Shown piece by piece: positions 1 to 10,496 of a stretch of 64,000 bases of DNA (position 1 is its first letter; every line of letters begins with the position of its first letter). The notes under the pieces were generated by a model. The model worked only from the letters and a program-made list of their open reading frames with translations. It did no database searches and was not told the origin of the DNA. The stretch covers positions 67,384 to 131,383 of the forward strand of contig NW_019775314.1 in assembly GCF_001039355.2 (NCBI RefSeq). The letters run 5' to 3'. Source of the DNA: Lingula anatina (lineage: Eukaryota > Brachiopoda > Lingulata > Lingulida > Lingulidae). Both the position numbers and the translations under genes were made by a program.

Positions 1-240
1 CTAATAACCCTAATTTCCTATGACTCTAAGCTATAACTAAGCTATAGCTATAAGCAAGACAGCCTAACATTGTTTTTTTATAAGAGGTTTATCGGAATTC
101 CATGCCGGAGGATTGTTCTTCATACCTTTTTCGCCAATTACAATGATTTCAGCCATTTCATCTGCAGGTTATGTTGATCCTAGCTTGGCCTGGCATTCCT
201 CTTCTTGAATCTGAGGCCGCATTCACAACCAAAGTTGTTC

Positions 241-390
241 CGCGGACTAACAGATACGCGTATTCAATGTGGCCGGCCCACTTGAAAGCTTACCGTGTAA
301 TCTCCGCGGTGAATCTATTCAGTGTCTGTTAGGGGATTACTCGGCAATCTTTCAAGTGGGTTGGCCATATTTGATCCGAGGATCTGTTAG
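241..390. repeat. Short palindromic element (MITE-like), counterpart at 8499-8648
   Basis: Left arm (about 241-302, with GGACTAACAGAT and CCCACTTGAAAGCTTACCG) is repeated inverted at about 333-390 (CGGCAATCTTTCAAGTGGG through GATCTGTTAG). The two arms flank a small loop. It abuts the larger palindrome at 390-707. Confidence 0.75.
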
Positions 391-707
391 GGGCCATTCA
401 GAATAGATGATTCGAGTGCTAACTGATCCGACGACTAATTTTGGCCGACCGCACTTCAAAAGCGTTGCCGGTGATTTCCGATGGTCTCCACGCCTCCACA
501 CGCACCATTAAACGGATTACATCTCGGCTTTTAATTTTAATTGCTTAATTTAAAAAGGTTTAATTGCGAGGCCTCTGCAGCGACGGCGCGTGTGGAGGCG
601 GTGAGACCATCATAGAATAGGCGACATCGCTTTTGAAGTGGGGTCGGCCATATTTGGTCGGCGGATCAGTTAGTACTCGGATCATCTATTCTGAACGCCC
701 CCTTAGT
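390..707. repeat. Large palindromic MITE-like element
   Basis: Arms of about 115 bp face each other: 391-503 (CATTCAGAATAGATGA, then ACTTCAAAAGCG, then CGCCTCCACACGC) and 588-706 (GCGTGTGGAGGCG, then CGCTTTTGAAGTG, then TCATCTATTCTGAACG). The loop is AT-rich. No transposase is encoded, so it would be non-autonomous. The counterpart at about 8651-8880 has lost the outer part of its left arm. Confidence 0.8.
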
Positions 708-1024
708 CTGCGTATCATTTTGTTCTGAATTTGCCTTGAGACTACGGAGATTGCGGTTGCATACAAATTGTCTTACCCCGCAGCTAGTCTCTTAAAGTCT
801 TTGAGTGAAACAGCTTTGAATTCGACCTAGATAAGGGCTATTACAGAGATACCTACAGTACGCTTTGCAAAGGAAAGGGATTAACATACATTGTTGCATT
901 GTTATGTGCCTTGTGAATGGACTACATTTGTTAAATGCTTTTCCAGTTACTCACAGACCAATCCTGTGACTGTTTCTAAATATTGGGACCGTTAGAAAGT
1001 TTAAGAAATAGGAAGGATACCAGC

Positions 1025-1058
<34 letters not shown>

Positions 1059-1060
1059 TC

Positions 1061-2294
1061 ATGGAGGAGACCTCTGGTGGTAAAAGCCCTTCAGGGAGTA
1101 GGACAAACGGGTTTTGCAACGTTAAAAAGTCGTCCCATACAGCAATCCTATCCATGACAATATTTTTCGGCATATCTTCATTATTCATGCTCTTAAAACT
1201 ATCAGACGTCCATGGAAAAATTTGGGCTTCTAATCACCACCGGATGCACAATGCAGCAGACAGCGAGATGGACAAAGGCCAGACTGAGTATTGGGCTAAA
1301 AAAACTGACCCCAGGTCATTCAGCAAACCGAAGTTGATTTTGTATTGGGATCCAGGACCGGGATGGCGTTACATGAATCTCAGCGCGCTTACCAAACCAG
1401 TTTTTAAGTCACTAGGCTGTGAAATAGACCACTGTGTCTACACCGAGGATAGGTCATTAGCCGACCAAAGTGACGCAATTGTATTCGTGGCCAGAAGTTT
1501 GGGCAGTAAACCTAGAAAATTACCTCACCAGCGCTGGGTGTGGGTAACGCACGAAAGTTCATGCCACACCAAGGAAGTTCGTGGGCCATGGGCGGGAATG
1601 TTCAACTGGACCATGACATATCGGCTGGATTCGGATATTTTTGCTCCGTGGCATTTTCCAAGAAAACGAGATAATGTTTTGGTGAAGAATTTTACGGATA
1701 TCGCTCTGAGGAAATCTAAAACGGTGGCTTGGTTTGTGAGCCATTGTGCTTCCAGCAGCAGACGAGAGAGTTACGTGAAAGAAATGCAGAAGTACATTGA
1801 TGTTGACATTTACGGGCAATGTGGTCCATTCAAATGTTCTAGGAGTAAGAATAAAGAATGTGAAGCACGCGTATTCAAAGAATATAAATTCTATCTTGCA
1901 TTTGAAAACAGCATTACGAAAGATTACTGAGTATATATCAGAAAAATTTTGGAAAACAGCAGAACACAATATAGTTCCCATTACGCGCGGAAGTCCGGCA
2001 AATTACTCCAGAGTAGGGATACAACCAAGCTGGCATATTTCCACGAGTGATTTCGCGTCACCAAAAGATTTGGCTCGATATCTTCATTATCTAGCCACCA
2101 ATATCACGGCATACGTGAAGTATTTGGAATGGAAAAACCATTACTACACAGCCCCGCGTATTAAATCGTATTGCAAACTGTGTGCAAAACTTAACGATCC
2201 GAGTGAGCCGGTTAAGTGGTACCCAGAGGGAACGCTGACAGAATGGTTAAATGAAGGAGGTTGCCTGTCCCCAAATGATTTAAATTTTACATAA
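1061..2294 (+). pseudogene. Broken alpha-1,3-fucosyltransferase (GT10), left copy
   Basis: This is a near-identical copy of the intact gene at 9211-10437. It starts at the same methionine (1061) and reads the same N-terminal tail, membrane anchor and catalytic domain up to residue 289. There, a 7-bp insertion (about 1927-1933) brings a stop at 1928-1930. The lost reading continues in another frame from about 1934 to the normal stop at 2292-2294, so the acceptor half survives but is cut off from the C-terminal GDP-fucose-binding part. Just upstream is a run of 31 T (1026-1056) where the intact copy has only five T. The open frame continues upstream to 983 through this T run as a poly-Phe stretch, which I treat as non-coding. 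It is probably a pseudogene; an assembly or allelic error at the insertion is the main alternative. Confidence 0.8.
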
Positions 2295-2427
2295 CACAAA
2301 CGAACAAGGATTGGAAGTAGATAACTAAACATGGAGAATGGATTCTCTGAAATATCATGATGCTATATGAGCTGTGGTTTCACTTTGCCTCGACTTCCCC
2401 GTATATGAATTTCATTATTCTATCAAA

Positions 2428-2468
<41 letters not shown>
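2428..2468. repeat. (AAT)n microsatellite
   Basis: Perfect trinucleotide run in the 3' flank of the broken fucosyltransferase; absent from the same place in the right copy. Confidence 0.95.
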
Positions 2469-2470
<2 letters not shown>

Positions 2471-2489
2471 CTAAGACTAGGTTCCCATA

Positions 2490-2636
2490 CGTAGATTGAT
2501 CTAACAGGATCGATCCATCTCCAAGGGGTTTCTCGCTAAATTGCTTCCAGCTTAAGCGGCTTAGATGTCTGACACGCTTACTCAAGCTGCTAAACAACAG
2601 TACCCCCTAGCAGCTTCAGTGGGCGTGACAGACATC
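2490..2636. repeat. Truncated MITE-like element of the GATCGATCC family
   Basis: It holds the left arm and centre of the element seen complete at 10588-10835 (TCTCGCTAAATTGCTT, then AGCTTAAGCGGCTTAGATG) but stops at GACATC, so the right arm is missing. The stop coincides with the end of the segmental duplication. Confidence 0.75.
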
Positions 2637-3065
2637 AAAATAGCAAAATAGGAAAAAACTGATGGATTATGATTTTGAAAAAATATTCCATATTAAATGT
2701 CAAGTCTGTATATTTCACAATAAAAACATTGTGAACAACTAATAGAAATATAATATATATTCTGTTGTTCAAGAAAAACGGCAGTTATAGCTATTATTNA
2801 AAACAAGCTTTTTAGAAAAAAAAAGGGACTAACTTTGAATGTAAAAATGGATTCATTAACCATTGGTAAGTATGAGAAAATTGTTGTTTACTCCAGGAAA
2901 ATTCATTTTTTGCCCAAAACGAACATTTATTATCCCTTTAAGCATGCAGGCTTACCATAAGAAAAAAATAAAAACGGTTAAAGGATACCGCCATATTTAA
3001 AAGCACTTTTGGGGGAACCTTTATCCCAAAGGATTAAACTCTGAGAGTAGAAGCAATAAGCATAC
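2637..3065. other. Gene-free stretch downstream of SLC13 exon 4
   Basis: AT-rich sequence with one undetermined base (2799). I looked on the minus strand for a fifth SLC13 exon and found none. Confidence 0.6.
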
Positions 3066-3319
3066 CTTCATTCTCTGTATCCAACTCCTCCAGACGGATT
3101 GGGAGCATCATGGCGACAGTGCTTCCAGTGGTGCTCATCCACATTGCCAGAAACCACGTGATCAACATTAGCCCAAACAGTAACCTACGTTTCAATAATA
3201 TACATTTGTAGATCAACACGTTTTCTTTCATTTTTAAATTGTTCTGCTTTTTTATTTTTTCAAATCGATCGTGTTTTTTATGCCAAACTCGAGAATTTCT
3301 TTCTTTTTCAGTTCAAGAC

Positions 3320-3367
<48 letters not shown>

Positions 3368-6269
3368 TTTTGGTTCGGTTCCAACTAGAAGTAACTTTTT
3401 TAATGCCATCCGTTTGTGAAGGTGACATCTCTCTATGGCGACGGCCATTATAAATCCTGCTAGCTGTAACATACTAATGTCCTGGAATTCAAAGTGAAGC
3501 AATGTAATCTTTCTTCTTCCTTTACTATCAAATTAATCCAACTACAGCGCAATTCCTTTTACTAGAACATATTAGTATGGCAAAACAAATCGCCAGTGCC
3601 ACTATGTTTAGTTTTATTCATTCCAACTATTTCCAAATGACATTTTCAAACCACACACACACATACACACACACACACACACTCACACACTACCTTCCAG
3701 TATTGTTGGCTGATTTCCTTTGCCGTCATTATCCCCAGTAAAGGTACCAGAGAGACAGGGATGAGCGCTGTCATTGCCATGGGTACAGCTTCTGTGATCC
3801 AGTAGATCGCCATCAGCAAGGCGATATAACCCGTCTTTCCGATCTAAGGTGAAGCAGAAGATAAAATAATAAAGATGTTATAGAGTTGCAATTGAAATTC
3901 CTTTTACAAAACAATAATTAAAATAAAACATTTCTGGAAAACTACATTACAATACCTGTAAAACTGTAATCTGGCAGTATTTATATACATTATTTGTATA
4001 TGGCTTCCCACCTATTTTTATCAGGTGAGCACAGTGGTATCATGATGTCCATCTATTACTGCACCCATGTGTAGACCTGACAGATTTCAACAGGTTAAAA
4101 AGGTCCATCGGCTGCAAAGTTCGGCAGCCTGTATGTATGCGATTTATCACAAAACATATCGGCACAGATTCTCGATGGGCAGGGCCGAACTGTGTTACAG
4201 ATATTAAACATCGGTGTATGGTAGCTAGGCGGGTCTAAAGTGGAAGGTGATAAAACAAGGTAGATGTTTAATCAAAGAGACAGTCCTCGCGAGTTGCGTC
4301 TGTTTACTCTTGTATCTTAATCCCTTATACATGTTTAAAGGGTGGTGGGGGGTTACTGACCGCATACTCGGTATACTTGGCATCGACGCTCATCTTCATG
4401 ACTTTTGACAGATAAAAGAGCCCCGGAATTCAAGCTTATGTAATTTACATCGACAGCTGATCTTCTCTGATTTTTTTTTTATAAATTAAATTAAACAGTA
4501 TAAATCTCTCAATCGACTCAAATAATCTATTTTTGAAATAACAGAGAAACTTGCGTCATATTTTCGCAATTAAAGTACAAGTAGTACATGTCCTAACGCA
4601 CATTGTACATCTAAAACTGTGTATTTTTATCAGGAAATAAGTACATTAATGTTTTAGGCATTGCTCGCAAAACAGAACATTTTAATATAATTGCGATCGC
4701 CAAATCAGACTTATTAATTTTGTTCACGGTCCGATTGTAAGAAAAAAAGTTTGTCGCAAGCACCTCATTATAACCTGCGAACCCCAATTCCCCTTACCGG
4801 CCATTTCGGCATTTTCCGTCCAAACCAGAGATTGAGAGAACGTAAAAGCGGTATTCCCTTATTATTCCTTATATTCGCGGTCATGACAAAGAAGCATGTG
4901 TAAACATCGAGACACTAGGCTAAAGGTTGAGCAGATTCTTTTCAGTTTATAATGCAGTGCTCGTGGGTAGTATTTTTGCAGTCGGATCATAAAATCGCAG
5001 TTTAAATCACTTATTCGGCGAGCGTAGTCACGCAAGCCCCCGGCTCCCATGTCGCAAACAGTGAGAACCTTTTATGAGGCAAGAATCAGCTTAGGGCTCA
5101 TTCTCTACGTAGATCGATCCAACTCCACGGGAATTCTCGCTGAATGCAATCAAACAGAGCCTCCTCTTGTTTCCATCGTGCTCTTATAACCACCGATTTT
5201 GCTGTGTTTTAGGGTGTATTCCCAGAGGTTTAGATCGATCCAGAGATTAAAATTTAGATCGACCTAACTCCCTGGGGGTTCACGCTAAATTGTAGTCAGC
5301 CGATCGCGCACCATAGTTAATTACCCCTTTACAGCTTTTAGTAGGCGGGACAGACGCTTAAGCCGGCTAAGCTGACAGTAATCTAGTGAGACTCCCCACA
5401 GGGATAGATCGATCTAAAATCTATGGAAATGGGGTCTTACTCAACTCTAGGAGGAGGCTTGTTCCTCGTCAAACTGACTGCATTCAGCGAGAGTCCCGCT
5501 GGGGTTGGATCGATCTGCGTAGAACGATAGTTTCATTGGAAATGAGCACTTAGACAGAACTGCATGGATTTTCGTGCCAAAATATTATTTCATGCATTGA
5601 GACTCATTAACTATTCAGCTACCATGGTCTACCTTAGGAGCTGTGCAAGACATCTTACTTGCACTCATATTTGCATTTTGGATAAGATGATTATTTTAGG
5701 ATTAATCAGAATCGCTGAGTCAATATCTAAGTTATACCGATACGAGATTTTCGCACCAAATCGGATTTCTTTCGAGAAATTTAGCGCTTTTCTTCCCATG
5801 AACCATCACTACATTCGTCCCTGCACTTGTACTCAATGTTTTATATACTTAACAGGATATTTACAGTAGAAATAGAAATATGGATTTGAGGCATATCAAA
5901 ACGCGTACGGCTTGTCTTTAGCTGCCAGCAATCTTCTTGTTACTTTACGAGTTTGTGGCCTACTTTTTGACCCCCTGACAGATGGTTATCGTCATAATAT
6001 GTGTAGTTATTCAACTTGGGGCGAAGGCATTGACACAGAAAGGATTGACCATACACAAGGGAGCCAGCTGAAATGATACTATTTTCTCACTTGTTTTTAT
6101 TTGTTTCCTAATCGGGGATTAAAAGCAGTGCTTTAGGAGGGACAAACGTTACATGCGCGATATTTGCTAAGAGCAAATGCGCTCCTTTCACCTCTTCAAT
6201 ATGCCCAACCTATGGCAATGTCTGACCCATGTCTGCACCATCTCTCTCTCTCTCTCTCTCTCTCCCCCC

Positions 6270-6328
<59 letters not shown>

Positions 6329-6686
6329 GGGGGAGAGATACGCACGTGGGCATGCCTCCAAACATATCTCCAAGCATATACATTATACAGAGACACAGCT
6401 AGTCCCTTGTGACCGCACTGGGGTACTTGTCAACTATGTAAATACATGCAGGGGAGGCATGTGTGTGCATATACATTTACATTACATATACTCGCGTAGC
6501 TAAACATAACAAAGAACATTTAAGTGAAAAGGTACTCGAACATGTAGAAGGTACCGTGTATATGCACAAGAGAGTACTTACGTCATCACCAGTGAGAATA
6601 GGCAGAGGGAGTAACAGTAAGGGTGTCAAAATAACAACCCAAAACCTCTTGGCGGCCCAGCATCTCCTGAGGCGTTCATCTGCCAT
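3066..6686 (-). CDS. SLC13-family Na+-coupled anion transporter, first four exons (partial)
   Basis: Minus-strand exons at 6582-6686, 3694-3843, 3366-3481 and 3066-3184 join in matching phases (0, 0, 2) with GT donors and AG acceptors, giving 163 codons. The start is [10 protein letters not shown] at 6686, followed by a hydrophobic LLLLPLPIL segment like the N-terminus of NaDC/NaCT transporters. Exon 2 has [17 protein letters not shown], exon 3 [15 protein letters not shown] and exon 4 [15 protein letters not shown]; all are family landmarks. The family carries sulfate, citrate or dicarboxylates with sodium across the plasma membrane and is normally about 550-600 residues, so about two thirds is missing here. 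The family SNT motif reads STT in exon 4. Later exons may lie left of the window, which would put the fucosyltransferase copy inside an intron, or may be lost. Confidence 0.8.
3322..3364. repeat. (GA)n microsatellite
   Basis: It begins immediately at the 5' splice site of SLC13 exon 3 on the minus strand, so the intron opens with GTCTCTCT repeats. Confidence 0.95.
3653..3690. repeat. (CA)n microsatellite
   Basis: Imperfect CA run within the intron just after SLC13 exon 2; the minus-strand donor reads GTAGTGTGTG. Confidence 0.9.
5097..5546. repeat. MITE-like element with a second related element nested in it
   Basis: Outer arms face each other: CTCATT..CTACGTAGATCGATCCAACTCC at 5097-5129 and GGTTGGATCGATCTGCGTAG..AATGAG at 5503-5546. 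Further in, GCCTCCTC pairs with GAGGAGGC. Between them (about 5215-5434) lies a second palindrome with the same GATCGATC and CTCGCTAAATT-like modules. It sits in SLC13 intron 1. Confidence 0.75.
6241..6326. repeat. (TC)n-(CA)n compound microsatellite
   Basis: CT run interrupted by a C block, then a long CA run. The reading frames it creates are artefacts. Confidence 0.95.
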
Positions 6687-8117
6687 GACGGCGGTCTCTC
6701 TTGCTGTTCAGGTGAAACCCGGAGTCCACGTGACACAAATCTTATAGCGCCTGCATCAGCGTCTGCATTAATCTAAGCGTTGACAAAGGTACATGTAGTG
6801 CATACGCTAAGATGCTTACGGAAGCTGATGCTTGTTTAGGTTTTAGGTTGTAAGTCTGGGTGATTTAATGTGGTTGTTTTAAGACACCTGTCTGTATTTC
6901 ATTTTTCTTTCTTTTCTTTTTTATTTTATTTTATTTATTTATTTGTTTGTTTGTTTGTTTATTTGTTTTTTTTTTCAAATTCATATTCAGTGTGTATGCT
7001 GGTAATCACAGGTGTGTGTTTGTGATGATACCTTTTAGATAATATGTGGCAACACATGCCTGCATAGACACATATTTGTGACATAAACTGTGGGACAATA
7101 TACTGACATTAACAACGCAATGTATAGCATCCTACGAAAAAAAAAAGAAAAACGATACATAGTATACACAGACGCAGTGCTTACATTAACACACACTATC
7201 TCCATCAAAAAAGAGAAATGAGTACGTGTTCTTGCATCGTTCAGAAAAAAAAAACATGATTTGAGTTTCAAGTCCGATCAATTATATGGAGAAAAATTAT
7301 TCGAGGGAGAGCGAGTCATGCAAATATTGTAGGTTGTACAACACCCGTCCATTAATTATTCGGGAACAGACACAGGCGCACACATAAACGTACATAACTG
7401 CTTACAATTCTTAAGGTAGCACGTTTTAAACGGTCTCAAATAGGTGCCATATGTGCAAACGTATGGAAAATAAAACTGCACACTACTGTTAAATGACAGC
7501 CAGTTAGTGCTTTTGTCACGATGCGGGGTCTTTCAAATCTTTCAACAACGCTGCACATGAAATTCAAAACAAGGTAAGATTCATCTGCTTGTCTAACAGT
7601 TATGCCTCCACAATATTATTCGTGTGCGTGAAAAGAGGAATTTCCATGACATCGGTGACACTGCACGGACTTTCGTATGCACGAAGTTCGTCAGGAAATG
7701 TTTCCCGCCCTCAAGCAAACTTTCGAATGATCACGTAGGCCATGCCAATTCCGCCGCTGTTGATTCTGCGCAGTACATTGTTTCCTGGTGGATAAGTTAT
7801 TGCGTCTTGTATTACCTGCATGTCTTATTCAGAGCAAAATGACTGGTAGGCTTATCGAGTGTACGAACTGAGGTATTGAAAGGTAAGATAAACATTTGAC
7901 AGTTCCTACCTGACAAAGTAGTTCATACTCGAATAACAGTAAGTGACAGAAACGGAATAAAACTGCACAGATGTCCTGGTTGAATTTTTCTTTTTTTTTA
8001 ACTCCTTACGCTTGTGGCTTAATCATACACGCACAAGTGTAAATATTTTATCAGACGCCATATGGTTATGTGCTAGTAATATAGAAATCATCGGCAAATA
8101 TATCTTAATTAGAAGGG

Positions 8118-8178
<61 letters not shown>

Positions 8179-8290
8179 TCTACTGTTGGTTTCTTGATAT
8201 TTTAAGATAAAATCCACGGCAAATAGATGTGCATAATTACTACAGGGCAGTGAAACCGATGTCATAGAGTCACGTCTTTGAGCTTTATCA
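6687..8290. other. Gene-free stretch between SLC13 exon 1 and the right duplication copy
   Basis: AT-rich. It holds T-rich (TTTA/TTTG)n sequence at about 6918-6975 and a long (AT)n run at 8119-8176. The first few hundred bases would include the SLC13 promoter and 5' leader; I could not place a TATA box or start site. No coding signal seen. Confidence 0.6.
8119..8176. repeat. (AT)n microsatellite
   Basis: Perfect AT run about 115 bp before the right copy of the segmental duplication. Confidence 0.95.
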
Positions 8291-8650
8291 CTAATAACCC
8301 CAATTTCCTATGACTCTTCATAAGCAAGACAACCTAACATTGAGATTTATCGGAATTCCATGCCAGAGGATTGTTCTTCATACCTTTTTCAACAATTACA
8401 ATAATTTTGGCCATTTCATCTGCAGGTTATGTTGGATCCTAGCTTGGCTTGGCATTCCTTTTCTTGAATCTGAGGTCGCATTCACAACCAAAGTTGGTCC
8501 GCGGACTAACAGATCCGCGTATCAAATGTGGCCGACCCACTTGAAAGCTTACCGCGTAATCTTCGCGGTAAATCTATTCAGTGTTTATTAGGGAATTAAT
8601 CGGCAAGCTTTCAAGTGGGTTGGCCATATTTGGTCCAAGGGTCTGTTAGT

Positions 8651-8880
8651 CACTTCAAAAGCGTTGCCGCTGGTTCCCGATGGCCTCCCCACGTCCACAT
8701 GCGCCATTAAACGGATTACATCTCGGTTCTGAGGTTTAATTGCTAGGCCTCTGCAGCGACGGCGCGTGTGGAGGCGGTGAGACCATCATGAAATTGGCGG
8801 CATCACTTTTGAAGTGGGGTCGGCCATATTTGGTCGGCGGAGCAGTTAGTACTCGGATCATCTATTCTGAACGGCCCCTT
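8651..8880. repeat. Truncated palindromic MITE-like element, right duplication copy
   Basis: Same right arm and loop as 390-707, but the outer left arm is deleted: the flank GTCTGTTAG runs directly into CACTTCAAAAGCG. Confidence 0.75.
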
Positions 8881-9210
8881 AGTCTGCGTATCATCTTGTT
8901 CTGAATTTGCCTTGAGACTACGGAGATTGCGGTTGCATACAAATTTTACCCCGCAGCTAGTCTCTTAAAGTCTTTGAGTGAAACAGCTTTGAATTCGACC
9001 TAGATAAAGGATATTACAGAGATACCTACAGTGCGCTTTGTAAAGGTAAAGGGATTAACATACATTGTTGCATTGGTATGTTCCTTGTAAATGGACTACC
9101 TTTGTTAAATGCTTTTTCAGATACTCACAGACCAACCCTGTGACTGTTTTTAAATATTGGGACTGATAGAAAGTTTAAGAAATTAGAAGGATACCAGTGT
9201 TTTTCGATTC

Positions 9211-10437
9211 ATGGAGGAGACCTCTGGTGGTAAAAGCCCTTCAGGGAGTAGGACAAACGGGCTTTGCAACGTTAAAAAATCGTCCCATACAGCAATCTTA
9301 TCCATGACAATATTTTTCGGCATATCTTCATTATTCATGCTCTTGAAACTATCAGACGTCCATGGAATAATCTGGGCTTCTATTCACCACCGGCTTCACA
9401 ATGCAGCAGACATCGAGATGGACGAAGGCCAGACTGAGTATTGGCCTCAAAAAACTGACCCCAGGTCATTCAGCAAACCGAAGTTGATTTTGTATTGGGA
9501 ACCAGGTCCGGGATGGCGTTACATGAATCTCAGCGCGCTTACCAAACCAGTTTTTAAGTCACTAGGCTGTGAAATAGACCACTGCGTCTACACCGAGGAT
9601 AGGTCATTAGCCGACCAAAGTGATGCAATTGTATTCGTGGCCAGAAGTTTGGGCAGTAAACCTAGAAAATTACCTCACCAGCGCTGGGTGTGGGTAACGC
9701 ACGAAAGTTCATGCCACACCAAGGAAGTTCGTGGGCCATGGGCGGGAATGTTCAACTGGACCATGACGTATCGGCTGGATTCGGATATTTTTGCTCCGTG
9801 GTCTTTTCCAAGAAAACGAGATAATGTTTTGGTGAAGAATTTTACGGATATCGCTCTGAGGAAATCCAAAATGGTGGCTTGGTTTGTGAGCCATTGTGCT
9901 ACCAGAAGCAGACGAGAGAGTTACGTGAAAGAATTGCAGAAGTACATTGATGTTGACATTTACGGGAAATGTGGTCCATTCAAATGTTCTAGGAGTAAAA
10001 ATAAAGAATGTGAAGCACGCGTATTCAAAGAATATAAATTCTATCTTGCATTTGAAAACAGTATCACAAAAGATTATATATCAGAAAAATTTTGGAAAAC
10101 AGCAGAACACAATATAGTTCCAATTACGCGCGGAAGTCCGGCAAATTACTCCAGAGTAGGGATACAACCAAGCTGGCATATTTCCACGAGTGATTTCGCG
10201 TCACCAAAAGATTTGGCTCGATATCTTCATTATCTAGCCACCAATATCACGTCATACGTGAAGTATTTGGAATGGAAAAACCATTACTACACGGTCCCGC
10301 GTATTAAATCGTATTGCGAACTGTGTGCAAAACTTAACGATCCGAGTGAGCCGGTTAAGTGGTACCCAGAGGGAACGCTGACAGAATGGTTAAATGAAGG
10401 AGGTTGCCTGTCCCCAAATGATTTAAATTTTACATAA
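9211..10437 (+). CDS. Alpha-1,3-fucosyltransferase, GT10 family, intronless
   Basis: Predicted 408-residue Golgi type II membrane enzyme that moves fucose from GDP-fucose to GlcNAc in N-glycans or related glycans. Layout: short cytoplasmic tail (1-27), membrane anchor (about 28-48), stem, then the catalytic domain. The acceptor-side motif FNWTMTYRLDSDIFAPW lies at residues 181-197, and the donor-site signature FYLAFENS..DYISEKFW at residues 277-295; both are hallmarks of the family. The N-terminal region has WVTHESSCH (160-169), also typical. Length fits the family. There are no introns. The start is the first methionine after an upstream region shared with the broken copy at 1061. The acceptor specificity cannot be told from sequence, and core versus antennal fucosylation is open. 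The upstream and downstream flanks are part of the same duplicated block. Confidence 0.93.
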   Translation: MEETSGGKSPSGSRTNGLCNVKKSSHTAILSMTIFFGISSLFMLLKLSDVHGIIWASIHHRLHNAADIEMDEGQTEYWPQKTDPRSFSKPKLILYWEPGPGWRYMNLSALTKPVFKSLGCEIDHCVYTEDRSLADQSDAIVFVARSLGSKPRKLPHQRWVWVTHESSCHTKEVRGPWAGMFNWTMTYRLDSDIFAPWSFPRKRDNVLVKNFTDIALRKSKMVAWFVSHCATRSRRESYVKELQKYIDVDIYGKCGPFKCSRSKNKECEARVFKEYKFYLAFENSITKDYISEKFWKTAEHNIVPITRGSPANYSRVGIQPSWHISTSDFASPKDLARYLHYLATNITSYVKYLEWKNHYYTVPRIKSYCELCAKLNDPSEPVKWYPEGTLTEWLNEGGCLSPNDLNFT

Positions 10438-10496
10438 CACAAACGAACAAGGATTGGAAGTATATAACTAAATATGGAGAATGGATTCACTGAAAT

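Larger units (their letters stand above)
1..2636. repeat. Segmental duplication, left copy (runs off the left edge)
   Basis: The block matches 8291-10749 nearly base for base, including the upstream inverted-repeat elements, the fucosyltransferase and its 3' flank. The match starts at the first base of the window, so the true left end is outside. It ends at 2636, inside the right half of a MITE-like element, where the other copy continues. Local differences include a 31-T run, the 7-bp coding insertion and an (AAT)n expansion at 2428-2468. Confidence 0.9.

Noticed and set aside
983-1060. N-terminal extension of the broken fucosyltransferase with a poly-Phe run
   Set aside because: It is read from a 31-T homopolymer and has no match in the intact copy, which starts at the equivalent of 1061.
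3271-3453. Open frames through the GA repeat
   Set aside because: They are low-complexity Arg-Glu or Ser-Leu runs; the real coding signal here is the minus-strand SLC13 exon at 3366-3481.
6164-6503. Open frames with Ser-Leu and Thr-His repeats
   Set aside because: Made by the TC and CA microsatellites, without any domain.
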